DNA of 64,000 nt from Blastomussa wellsi (taxonomy: Eukaryota > Cnidaria > Anthozoa > Scleractinia > Plerogyridae), in assembly GCA_947652115.1 (NCBI GenBank), contig OX393562.1, positions 14,580,328 to 14,644,327 on the forward strand, read 5' to 3'. The translations under genes were made by a program, and so were the position numbers. This document shows positions 44,071-54,577 of this stretch, piece after piece (positions within the stretch are counted from its first letter, which is position 1; each line of letters begins with the position of its first letter). The notes under the pieces are model-generated. The model saw nothing but the letters and a program-made list of their open reading frames with translations. It was not told the origin of the DNA and ran no database searches.

Positions 44071-46406
44071 ACAAAGATTATCGAGATGATGATCACAATA
44101 TTTAATCAGGAAACTCTATCACAAATGTGGTTTTCATAGAGGTCCTATGACTAAAAAATAAATGTGTACAAATAAAATATAATACATATTTCATAACAAT
44201 TTAGAAATCACAAGAATTAATAAAAATAGAAGAAAAATAAAAGGTTAAAAATTTAAAAAGCTAAAAGGAAGACAACAAATTTCTCTTAAAAATTACCAAG
44301 CTAGATGACTTTCTAATGAACGTGTCAAGACTGTTAAAATCATTTACAGCATGATATGCTAAGCGTTGTTTTCCCCAATTTCGTTTAACTCTAGGGAGCC
44401 TTATGAGATCTTTGTTTCGCGTATTATGCGAATGCATATCCGTTTGCCTAGACATAACTAAAGAATGATTAATTTGACCAGTGGTACATTTATAAATGTA
44501 AACACATCTATGATATTTTCTGCGGTCTACTAGGTTCAACCATTTTAAGGTTTTTAATGCTTCAGTTGCCGAAGATAAAGGTGGGTTATCTAAAATCAAT
44601 TTCGCTGCTTTGTTCTGTAAAAGCTGGAGTTCTTTCATAAGTGTTGCATTGTTCTTATCTCCCCAGACGATATCTGCATAATCTAGGATAGGTAACACTA
44701 AACTATTGTAAAATAGTAAGCGAGCCTGAAGAGGCAAATAATACTTGATTCTACGAAGAAGACTAAGGTTCTTATTAATCTTAGCTGAGATGTACTCTAC
44801 ATGATCAGCCCAAGTAAAATCAGATGACAACATTATTCCTAGATATTTAAAACTTGAGACGGAATCTATGTAAGACTCAAAAATATGCAAAGAAAGAGAT
44901 GGAATACCAATAGTTTTTCTACTACTGCCTATAATCATAGACTTTGTTTTACTGAGATTTAGCGTCAGTTTGTTTCTATTTAGCCATTTAGCAACTTCCA
45001 GGAGATCTTCATTGAGAGCTTCCTCCAGCATACGTGGCTCCTTTGAAAAACAGTAGAGGACTGTATCGTCAGCATAGAGTGCCACTTGGGAATTCTTCAC
45101 TACCAGAGGCAGATCGTTTATATAAATTAGAAAAAACAGGGGGCCCAAAATGCTCCCCTGAGGCACCCCAAGGGGCACATGTAGAGGGTCAGACATAGCA
45201 TTATCACATGACGTGCGCTGTTTTCGGTTGCTCAGGTAGGACTTGAACCAAAGTAGAGTACTAGCAGAGACACCAATCTGCGACAATTTGGATATCAGAA
45301 TAGCGTGGTCCACGGTATCAAATGCTTTTGTCAGGTCTAGGAATACTGCCCCGCAAAGTTCACCTACCTCCATTTTTAGGAGAACTTCGTCCGCAAATGC
45401 TGATAGTGCAGCTGTAGTAGAGAGCCTGGGACGAAAGCCGTACTGCTTACTCGAAATGATGTTATTAGAATCAAGATACTCGTAAAATTGCGTGTGGACG
45501 ACTTTCTCTAAGATCTTGCTCAAGGTCGGGAGGACTGAAATGGGGCGATAATTGGATACATTCCTACGATCTCCAGATTTAAAAAGCGCCGACACTTTTG
45601 AGCATTTCCATATTTCAGGAAATTTTCCAGAGCGAATTGATAGATTTAGTAACTTAGTGATGGAGGAACAAATCACTTTTGCTCCATGCTTTAACAACCT
45701 AGCACTGATATTGTCCAGTCCAATAGCTTTATTTGTTTTTAATGTAAGCAGAAGCTTAAGAACTGTTTCCTCATCAACTTCGCGTAATGAGAATGATGAT
45801 AAATTTTCAAACGACTTGGGAGAAAACAAAGTAGCAGCTACATTAGAAATTTTATCCGCAAGACATTGACCAATCGATGAGAAGTAACAGTTCATGGCTG
45901 TCGCTATTGAGGCAGGATTGGTGTGTTCAACACCTTCAACTACAATGCAATGAGGGCTCGAGGATTTAACTTTCCGCGAAGAGACTTCATTAACAGCCTT
46001 CCAGATCTTTCCAGAGTCCCCTTTTGCTTCATGAATTAAATCACAGTAATACTTGGATTTAGCAGCTTTAATCTCGCGATTCACAGTATTCTTCAGCTTC
46101 CTATACCTAGACCAATGATGATCAGAGCCAGTTTTTATAGCTTTACGGTGATAAAAATCTCGATCTCGCATTGTCTCTTTGATTTTATCGTTCATCCATG
46201 GAAGCGGAACGCCTCTAATTCTCCGCCTTTTAACAGGTGCATGCAAATCAGCTACGTCGGAGATCGCTACAATGCTCGTATTAAACGGATCAGACGCGAA
46301 CAAAATCTTCAAGTGTATCGTTACCAGGCTGTTACAAGAAAGGAGAAAGATCTGATTGTAAAGACGATGGGGATGACACAGGGAAATTGGTTTAAGTGTC
46401 CAAAAG
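44071..46406 (+). pseudogene. ZNFX1: ZNFX1-B exon 14 split by a LINE
   Basis: The exon begins at 44071 after tttcag, reads 29 nt (DKDYRDDDHN when rejoined), and resumes at 46274 with [14 protein letters not shown] to FKCPK. Removing 44100-46273 restores an exon of 162 nt in the phase of copy A exon 15. This shows that the LINE landed inside coding sequence. Confidence 0.85.
44100..46268 (-). mobile_element. 5'-truncated non-LTR retrotransposon (LINE) with intact RT
   Basis: The minus-strand frame (stop near 44261) encodes a reverse transcriptase: AVFLDLTKAFDTVDHAIL (motif A), GVPQGSILGPLFFLIYINDL (motif B region) and VALYADDTVLY (catalytic YADD), then a thumb and the HSHNTRNKDL tail typical of CR1/Rex/Jockey-like elements. 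The endonuclease domain is absent, and the first about 15 residues of the frame are read through from host exon sequence at the 5' junction. A 5-bp acaat occurs at both borders (44095-44099, 46269-46273), a possible target-site duplication. An undamaged RT frame suggests a young insertion. Confidence 0.85.
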
Positions 46407-47310
46407 GTGAGCTAGGAAGCAATTAGGAAACAATTTCACTTGCACTTTGTCAAAATTCTAATAATTTTCCTCGCTTAGAAAAAATGTGCGTGAAATTATT
46501 CCATAATTTCACTCGTAACCATTTGATTACCCATGCTGATACAGAAATTTCAAGCCCCGAGTTGCATATAGCATCTGGAAAAAAGACTATTGAAAAGTGT
46601 AACGTGTCACGCAAGTACATATCAGGTGACAGATTTGCTTAGTTTGAGTTGTGCACGCGGTTAGGATTTTTAGTAGTCGGAGATTTTCTCGAGACGTAAG
46701 AGAACCGTGATGAAAAGTTATCTTAAATTCGCGAATCAGCCGTTGTTGGAACCGTCCGTTTCTTGCCGTGGGTTATCTGTGCTGTAGCATAATTTGTCGC
46801 ACGAGATACAAAAGTTGCAAGTTAATTTATCATTTTTTTGGGGGGGGGGAGGGAGGAAAAGAGTCGCGAAATTTTGCATCCACTCAGTCTGTAGTTTTAA
46901 GAGGGAGGGAGAGATGAAAATTATCTTAGGTTTGAGTGGGGTCCACCCATAGAATATTATTTAAACTGCAAAATCCTGCACCCACCCCACCCGACCGTTA
47001 CCAGGTAAAACTCAGTTAATTCATTCAACGACTTAAATGTTCCCATTTTTCATACATCAATGATTACTTTCATATACGATACGTAGCTCTTTGTGGGAGT
47101 ATTCATTCCAGTTGTCAAAATAGAACAACTTGTGTCAGAGTTATTCAGGGGAAACCTATATTGAGGGAGGAAATAATCAGTTCAAGGCATTTTGCACTCC
47201 TCTCGAATTCTCTGTTTCCTTAATTTACCAGCTGACCCTTTGCCTCTTGGTCTTGTCTTCGATCACTCACTATTTAAACTGTTTCTTTTTTTTTCTGTCG
47301 ATTCTTCAAG

Positions 47311-47438
47311 GTCACATCTGCTGCATCACGGAGTGTGGTGGAGCAATGGAAGAAAGCAAATGTCCGGAATGTGGCCCAAAATTAAAAGTTGTTTGCCATA
47401 AACAGCTGCGAGCTGTTACCCCCCCGGCGAGTTGGTGA
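47311..47438 (+). pseudogene. ZNFX1: ZNFX1-B exon 15, frameshifted C-terminus
   Basis: [20 protein letters not shown] still forms the RZ finger, but the GGHNHRL region is replaced. After a seven-C run (47419-47425) the frame that aligns with A (a GEMNGTR stretch) is lost, and a TGA appears at 47436. Confidence 0.8.
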
Positions 47439-48496
47439 AATGAATGGTACTAGGTTACTTTCCTCCAATTCTCGAAGCGTAGCCAGAGAAAATGAGACAT
47501 GGGAGTCTGTCGGCATTAAAAGTAAAGTTAAAAAACTATTTAAATAAGAAAACGACTGTCCAAGCCTTTTTTTCGGCCTAAAAATGTAGTAATGGTAACT
47601 ATGTACTAGTGTTATCATTCGCCTAAGAAGTAAATGGTTTATGTCGTAGCTCTTTAAAATTCAGAGTAGCATCTTCAGTCAAAGCAGGGGTTGAAACCGA
47701 TCCTTTTTGTATTCTGTAAGACCAGAAATTTTTAGCAAAGAAGTATTTTAAATTGAAGGTGTTAATGGTCTGAACTTTCTAAGAGATCGTTGACAATTTT
47801 TAATGTATTATTATAATGCATTGTAAAGCCTATTTTCATTTGCACTGGACCGCCAGAAATTTTGTGAAAGAGGCCTGTCCCCGGTTGTTCAAAGGGTGGA
47901 TAATGCTATCCACTGGATAAATCAATCAATTCCCGGAGGTTTGATTTGCTACATCTATGGCCCCAGTTCCTAGGTTTGAAACGCCGATGTGGCTGTGGTG
48001 ACGTCATATGATACGGCTCTATTTTAAGAATTTTACGATACTATCCCATATCATGCATGTTGAAACAGAGTGGTTGAAATCATTTTATAAAATGTTCGAG
48101 GAATTATGCGGGCTATGATTGGTCAGTTTGAGTTCATTATAGCTCCATTAGCACGCGGCTTACGTCACGCGCTTGCTTTATCGAGTTTTATAATATAGAT
48201 AGGACCCTGCGCGCGCTCTGATTGGTCAATAACCCATGTTTTATCAGAGTATAAAACGTAGAAAAAGCGTGTTTTATTGTTTTTCGCCACAAAACCTCTT
48301 GTCAACATTTTTGTTAGAGATGGCGGAAAACATTTTCTTTGAAGAAATTTATGATGGAGTTCTCTTCAAAGCAGCAGAAAGTTTTGAGGACGAGATTTAT
48401 TTAACAAATAAAGAAGATGAAGCGAAAACAGTCCAGAAGTCGCGTTTTGTCGATCTATCGGAGGACGACCACGTCGTGTAAAATCTATATCATAAA
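47439..48496. other. Spacer after copy B
   Basis: AT-rich DNA. An 81-codon frame at 48236-48481 (MAENIFFEEIYDG...) starts in a gattggtcaat-rich block and runs into the palindrome that follows. It may be a relic of a transposon reading frame, but I cannot assign it. Confidence 0.4.
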
Positions 48497-48676
48497 GCAA
48501 ATGAAGAAGCCGAAACCGTGTATTACACTGTGATAAAACACTCCGGACATTTGACAACACTCGAGAAATGTAGAAAGCACTCGCCCACGGCTCGTGTTTT
48601 CTACATTTCCCTCGTATTCTCAAATGGCCGTCGTGTTTTATCACAGTGTAATACATGGCTTAGGCTTCTTCATTTG
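48497..48676. repeat. Long palindromic foldback, arms of about 83 bp
   Basis: tgtattacactgtgataaaa and about 60 further bases are mirrored at 48605-48676 around a 14-nt loop (tcgcccacggctcg). Frames on both strands across it are mirror-image shadows. Confidence 0.85.
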
Positions 48677-48961
48677 TTAAATAATGCACTCTGCTTACGT
48701 CACGAGTTAGAGCGCGTGTAATTTCTTTAACATTTTATAAAAGAAATAAAGAACTTGCACTCGTACATTGTTGAATTATGTAAGCACTTACGCTACGCCT
48801 TGCGCTTCTCTATACACTTCTCTCGTGTTCTTGGGTTATCACTGTGATTTTTGCTGAACTTTTCCAATTTTTAGTTTCGAAGGAAAGCGAAGTCGAACGC
48901 ATCCTGGGGCGAGGTTGCATGTTGCTTGTGACGTCACAGAAACTTGGTTTCCCGGAAACGA

Positions 48962-49199
48962 CTGAGGCCCTATTCGGGGTTTTAGGGATACGGGATATTT
49001 GGGAAAAAAATATAGGGATACGGGGTATTTAGGGAAAAAATTAACGGGATACGGGATATTAAAACAAGAGATTCGGGGATATCAAACAGAAAAGTTGGAG
49101 ATACAAACCACCGCAATTAACGAGATACGGGATATTTAGGCCAAAAACTGAATGCGATACGGATAGTCAGCCCCCCCCCCCCCCTAATGGGGCCTCACG
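48962..49199. repeat. MITE-like element made of gggatacgggatatt tandem words
   Basis: Ends tgaggccctattcgggg and ccctaatggggcctca are inverted. The interior repeats gggatacgggatattt about five times at 30-45 nt spacing and ends in a 14-C run. It lies between a single GAS-like site (48949-48957) and the paired sites of copy C. Confidence 0.65.
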
Positions 49200-49513
49200 A
49201 CTGATATAGTGACAATTTGCGCTTTGACTTGAAGCGATTTCAAACTCCCGATGCAGTCGAAAATATCTCTGATTTCTTTTATCAATTGTTTCAAAGAATA
49301 AACGTAATAATTAACTTGATGTCTGTTCTTCTGTTTTGGACCGATTAAAATCTGCGATATGTCCCCACCTCCCTCGGGATACTTTTAGAATAGGAGAGAC
49401 AGCCACGGCAAATATGAAAATGTACAGCTTTTCTTTTTTGTTATTGTTGCATTGAATTTTAGACTAAGCAAAAATGAAAAGACCCTTAAATACGATCTAA
49501 TTTTGTTTATAAC

Positions 49514-49608
49514 TTCCTCAAGTCCCTGATTTCCCGGAAATGATCTTTCGATTTCTAAGAAATTCTGCTGCGATTTGATTGGTTCAGCGACCCCGTCCAT
49601 ATTGTTAA
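49514..49608 (+). promoter_or_regulatory. Conserved upstream element of ZNFX1-C: two GAS-like palindromes and a CCAAT box
   Basis: TTCCCGGAA at 49531-49539 and TTCTAAGAA at 49553-49561, again 22 bp apart, then ATTGG at 49578-49582 and tgttaaa. It lies 1.56 kb before the copy C start. A consensus splice donor (caagtaagt, about 49637) follows 30 nt later and may end a 5' non-coding exon. A further TTCCCGGAA (48949) with TGACGTCA (48929) lies 0.6 kb upstream, resembling the CRE plus GAS order seen in copy A. Confidence 0.5.
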
Positions 49609-49639
49609 ATCCCGAAGCATTTTAAAATGGCCCAAGTAA

Positions 49640-51092
49640 GTCTGACTTGACTTGCTTTAGAGGTTTCCCTTCTGTGTGTCAAAGCTAGCTTTTAATCTTC
49701 AATTGAGCAATAATGTGACTTGCATTTGTGCGCGGATTCAGGAATCAAACAACAGCAATCGACAAGTCCTTGCAAGAAGTTCTGTCTTCACCGTACCGAT
49801 CCGGACACAGTGAGGTAAATTTAATAATTGTATTCACTGTATTTAGATTATTGTATGTCTCTAGCTATATGGTCGTGATTGGTTCCTTCCTTAAAACAGG
49901 AAGCCGAAGGATTGTACACAAATGATCAGGGCGAAGTCTCGATGTGTGTGCCGACCGTGTCTGTACGGATGTGAACAAGAAATGCCTGAGGACAGTGCTT
50001 CCGAACTGCGGTGTTTGATTTGGTATACGCCTCTATTCTATTTAGATTATGTTTTTGGACCACATTTTGCAATCTAAACTCAAATGAAAGACGCGATTTC
50101 TTGCCACCTCCGCTAAACGCAAAACTAAAATGAAGCATTTATTTCTGTATTATTAAAATGCAAACTAAAGGTGATGCCCATACATTCTTGATCGTCGCAC
50201 CAATTTTAAAACAGAATTTGGGTAACTAAAGCTTTCCCCAGCTTCTCTAGGTCTTCACGATTATCCAAGTTTAAAAATGATTCCTAGAACTATTCCCTTT
50301 GAATGGGACAATTAAAGGGCTTGAAATCACCCTTAGATACTAAAAATAAAATACATGGTCAATTCGAAAACAATGCATTGAGACTAATTTATGGCTCTTG
50401 CCAAACGCCAAAAGTACAACGCGCCCAGGAGTACTTTGACAAACTTCGAGTTGTTGGAAATGTGATGAAACACTCTTTCAAGGGTTTGATATATCAGCTC
50501 TCAATCGAACTAAAACTATAAGTGTAAACTTCTGCTAACTGTTATCAGATTTCCAAACCAGCGATTCTGATTTCCTTTGTTTTATAAAACATTTTGCACC
50601 ACATTTACATGTATTGCGTCAAGTTACCGTCACGTCAGCTTTATGACGAATAACAGAAGCTCCTAACGGAGAATAGTTATCAGCAAGGTTTTATGTGAAC
50701 AAATAATGATTGTGGGTGCTTCAATAGTGGTTTAATTGTCATTAACATTTTTTATGAAATTTGCATAGATAAAGATTTCTTTAAGTTCAAATGTTCCATT
50801 TGTTATATTATACAGTTTCGAGGTTTGACCAATCAAAGTCGCAAGTAAATGAAAGTTTTCAACTTGCGTCAACTTACGACAACGTTTGGCCTGGATGTGC
50901 ATGCACTGTGATCATTTGCACGTAAGCAGCTGCAAGTTCAGATCACCTAACGATCACCTTTACTGAGTACTGAATTGCTTTCAAGTCTAAACTCTGCTTG
51001 CGACTCCGTTTGGCCATGCCGTTAGACTTCACATCCAGCTGTGATAAATTCTTATAATTTTTTAACAGCAATCAAACACCATCTTGTTTCAG
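49640..51092. other. Probable 5' UTR intron of copy C
   Basis: Runs from the candidate donor near 49640 to the ttgtttcag acceptor ending at 51092. Contains a one-armed relative of the 32926-33030 foldback (about 50440-50480). No gene was seen. Confidence 0.4.
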
Positions 51093-51103
51093 AGGGGTTG
51101 TCG

Positions 51104-51764
51104 ATGTACCAAAGAGGCAGAGGAAGAGGCGGTGGCAGAGGAGGTAGAAGGGGATATAGAAATGGAGGAGGAGGAAAATTGGAGCTTCCTCCGACAAACT
51201 ATCTCGAGTTTAAACTAGGGTTCAAGGAACTTAAAGATCTGGAGACCAAAACCCCAGAAGAAATCGTCCTCGATTTGACATCGAGTCGATGCTTCCCTGC
51301 CACGGAAACCCTATTAAAACAACAGCCAGTGATGAGAGATGACTGGATTGTGTTGATCGTGGGCATTGTAAGGAAAGCCTGCGACTGCGACTGCAGCTCT
51401 AGCGAAAATCTGTTAAAGCTATTAAACCTGCTTCCAGGTTCGTCATTTCTTAATTTGCACCTTAGACCATACCTGAACAAGCTACCCGCTTGTGGTTTGC
51501 CTCCATCTGACGTCACAGTATTTTTGAGAAATGTTGTGGAAATAATGAATGATCTGCTCCGAAGATTCCCGAACTGTTACGCTGATCTTCCGTTGTCCGA
51601 CCTGTTCTGTGGAACAAGGATGCTGTGTGATACAGGACAGTTGGCAGATGAGGCCCTTGTAACAGAAGTCGATGGCCTACTGAAATGGAGAACGGAAAAG
51701 GCTGAGGAACTAAAGAGAAAGGAAGAAGAAGAAAAGCAAAAGAAGAAGAAGCCTCGCAGAGATG
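51104..51764 (+). CDS. ZNFX1: ZNFX1-C exon 1
   Basis: The ATG follows the acceptor at 51091-51092. RGG-rich start, FKLGFKELKDLETKTPEE domain, and a CDCDCSS insertion from a gactgc duplication. The end is phase 1 at gtaagg; the frame continues past the donor but only as intron read-through. Confidence 0.9.
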
Positions 51765-54522
51765 GTAAGGATAATTTAACATTAAAAATTAAAAATGGCG
51801 TGAATCAATGGATGTATACAATAAAAAGTAGGGAAAATATACAGAATAAAAAATGCATGAATAAAGTGACAGCACGTGTATATTCTTCTTGGCTATATGG
51901 CGTATTCTTTTTATAGGTATTTATTATCTGTAAATAGAATAAACAGGGTTCCATTCACATTAAAATAATATGTTCACTTTTCAGCTGCTGAGAACGATGA
52001 CGTGAATCCACCCGAAAATTTTCGTCTGCTAAGTGTTGTTCCAACTCAGGAGGACATCTTGTCAGGCAAACGGCCCTTCCTTAGAAGGAACAAAGTTGAT
52101 GGGAGCTACGACGACGTGGAGCATTATTTGGACGTACAGTTTCGACTCCTTCATGAAGACTTCATGCGGCCCCTTCGTGAAGGGATCGCACAGTTGTTGG
52201 AACGTATTGACTCCGCTAGGATTGGTACCCTGCAGGACATACGCGTGTATAATAACGTCCAGTTGTTGTACCCCGTATGCACATCTAACGGCCTCCGGTA
52301 CAGGATCCAGTTTGACAACACCAAGCTCAGGCATGTGCGCTGGGAGAGCAGCAAGCGGCTCATCTTTGGCTCGCTGATTTGTTTGTCCAAGGACAAGTTT
52401 GAAAGTTTGTTGCTCGCCTTAGTGGCCGACCGGTCTGTCCAAGGCTTGAGACAAGTAAGTTGAACTTAATGCTCGGTAATAAACGGCTTTATTTTGTTAG
52501 GTGATGATCAGCCCTAGTCTCCTCGGATAACGACGACGGGGCGGTATCTGAGCCTTTGGGCTTTACGGTCATAGTCAGCAGGGGCCGCTAAAGAACCCAC
52601 ACCGGGTTATCGCAAAGAGTAGGGCATGGAGCTCCCGGTGTTGTGGTCTGGCCTTGTTTCGAAATTACACTGGGCGCATCTTGTAAACTGCCTTTAAAGG
52701 CATTCTGGAAAAAGTCCTCCCTCAAATAAACGGTATAAAATATCTACCTTTTTATCCCATTCCTTGAAGAATACAGCCAATCAGCAGCCTAGCAAAGCAT
52801 TGCATATTCTGTGGTATTCCACGGATATACGCAGGCATAAGTAGTATTCCACGGAAGTTTCCCGCCGTTCATGCATCACGGCTTTACGTTTTTCCGCCGA
52901 AAGCCGACAGCGAGCGTCCGACAGCTCAGTCTAAATTTGAACCGGTACCATTAAAATCTGTAAAGTTTTTTCTGTAAGTTGTCTTAGAGGCATGGGATAA
53001 AATAGTTATGCAATGTTTTCTCGTGGTATACAGTAAATATCCCACTCGTGACTTGATCATGACTTGAAAAATCAAGTCACTCGTGGGATATTTCACGGTA
53101 TGCCACTCGAAACCATTGCATAACTAGTATATATTGAAGGAAATCTCAAAATAATAATCTTTAGGTAAAGAAACGCAAAGAAATAATTTCTGCAAATAGT
53201 GTAAAACAATAAAAGAAATCTGACGTAAACATACTGGTTACTGAAGAGAACAATAAACTTGAAAAAAGGACCGTTTCTTTCAAGATGTGACGTAGCTCTT
53301 TGAAAATATCATCACGTTAGCCGTGTGTTATATATACGTGAATGCATATTATATATACATTCTCGTCTGTTTTGGACAGGATAATTTTTCCGAAGGGTTT
53401 ATTTAAAACTGAAATGATATATAACGTATAGCTGTTACGCCGCATTATCAGAATTTTTCCAGGAGTCATACTAAAGGACCGGTACGGTACAACTCAGTCT
53501 GAACCAGGCTCGGTAATTTATTCTCCTGGATTATAATGGATTTTAGTATATACACAGTCAGTGATCTTGGTGTTTTAAGCAATCTGATTGGTTCGCTATC
53601 TCTGGCTAATGAGCATTATTCACCCCCTACCGAGTGAATAATGCGTAAGCCAAACAAAAACAAAATGACGGGTGTAAACTCGCTTTTCGCCAGTGTTTCG
53701 GAGGTCAATTAAATCGATTTTTAAATGGTTTCCTTCTGAAAATGTTGTTGAGATCACTTCCTGTGTATATACTAAAACAATTAACAATCTCGGTGAATAG
53801 TGGCAGAATATTTACCTCGCCGCTTCGCGGCTCGGTAAATATTCTGCCACTATTCACCTCGATTTCAAAGAATAATTGTTAATTAGTTCAAAGTGGCAAA
53901 ATTTGTTGTTGATATTTGTTTGTTATCATCTACAAACGTTATGAATTTTTAATGAGGGCCCCCCCCCCCCTCCCCGAATAAGCGCCCAACCGAAACTCTG
54001 AAAATTTAAAGAGCAACGCAGCGCCCAATCGAGTAAATACGGTAAATGCGGAGCAGCAACATTCATCCTTCTCTGTTTTAGGGTGAATTGGACATACAGC
54101 TCATCCACGTACGCGATCATACGAGACTTGAAGAAAATGCCGTGTATCAGATGGTGGAGAGTACTGCTTTCTTCGAAGCTTATCGTCACGTGCTTGAGGG
54201 ACTGAAAGAAGTTGATCCAGCAAAACTACCTTTGCAGGTGACGATTTATAGACCTCTTTCATGCTTTATAGAACTCTGACGTCCAATGTGAGCGCCCATA
54301 ACTTCAAAAAATTTGTAGTAGTAGTAGCAGCAGCAGCAGCCGGAAAGAGGTATGAATTGATCTTGGCAAAAAAATTCTTTGGTCTGACAAGAGTGCTTTG
54401 ATTACCTTTTGGACATGTTTTATTTGCTTTGACAATTTTGTTATAAATTTTTAAAGGGGCTTCTGCTCTTGAGACAAGTTGGCGTTTATATAACAATTAA
54501 CAATAATAATAATAATAATAAT

Positions 54523-54577
<55 letters not shown>

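Larger units (their letters stand above)
27872..47438 (+). pseudogene. ZNFX1: ZNFX1 copy B: helicase core intact, 3' end broken
   Basis: Fifteen exons match copy A one for one except that the LamG exon is absent. Exons 1-12 are open and carry every helicase motif ([40 protein letters not shown]). Three lesions follow. In exon 13 the codon that is CGA in copy A is TGA at 42834-42836, a CpG-type C-to-T change giving 1879 residues. Exon 14 is split by an antisense LINE (44100-46268). The last exon has a frame shift at a seven-C run (47419-47425). A translated product would keep helicase and zinc fingers but lose the coiled end and RZ finger; the stop lies upstream of two splice junctions, so decay of the mRNA is likely. 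The alternative is a functional truncated paralog. The start ATG 27872 follows the 5' UTR acceptor. Confidence 0.85.
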
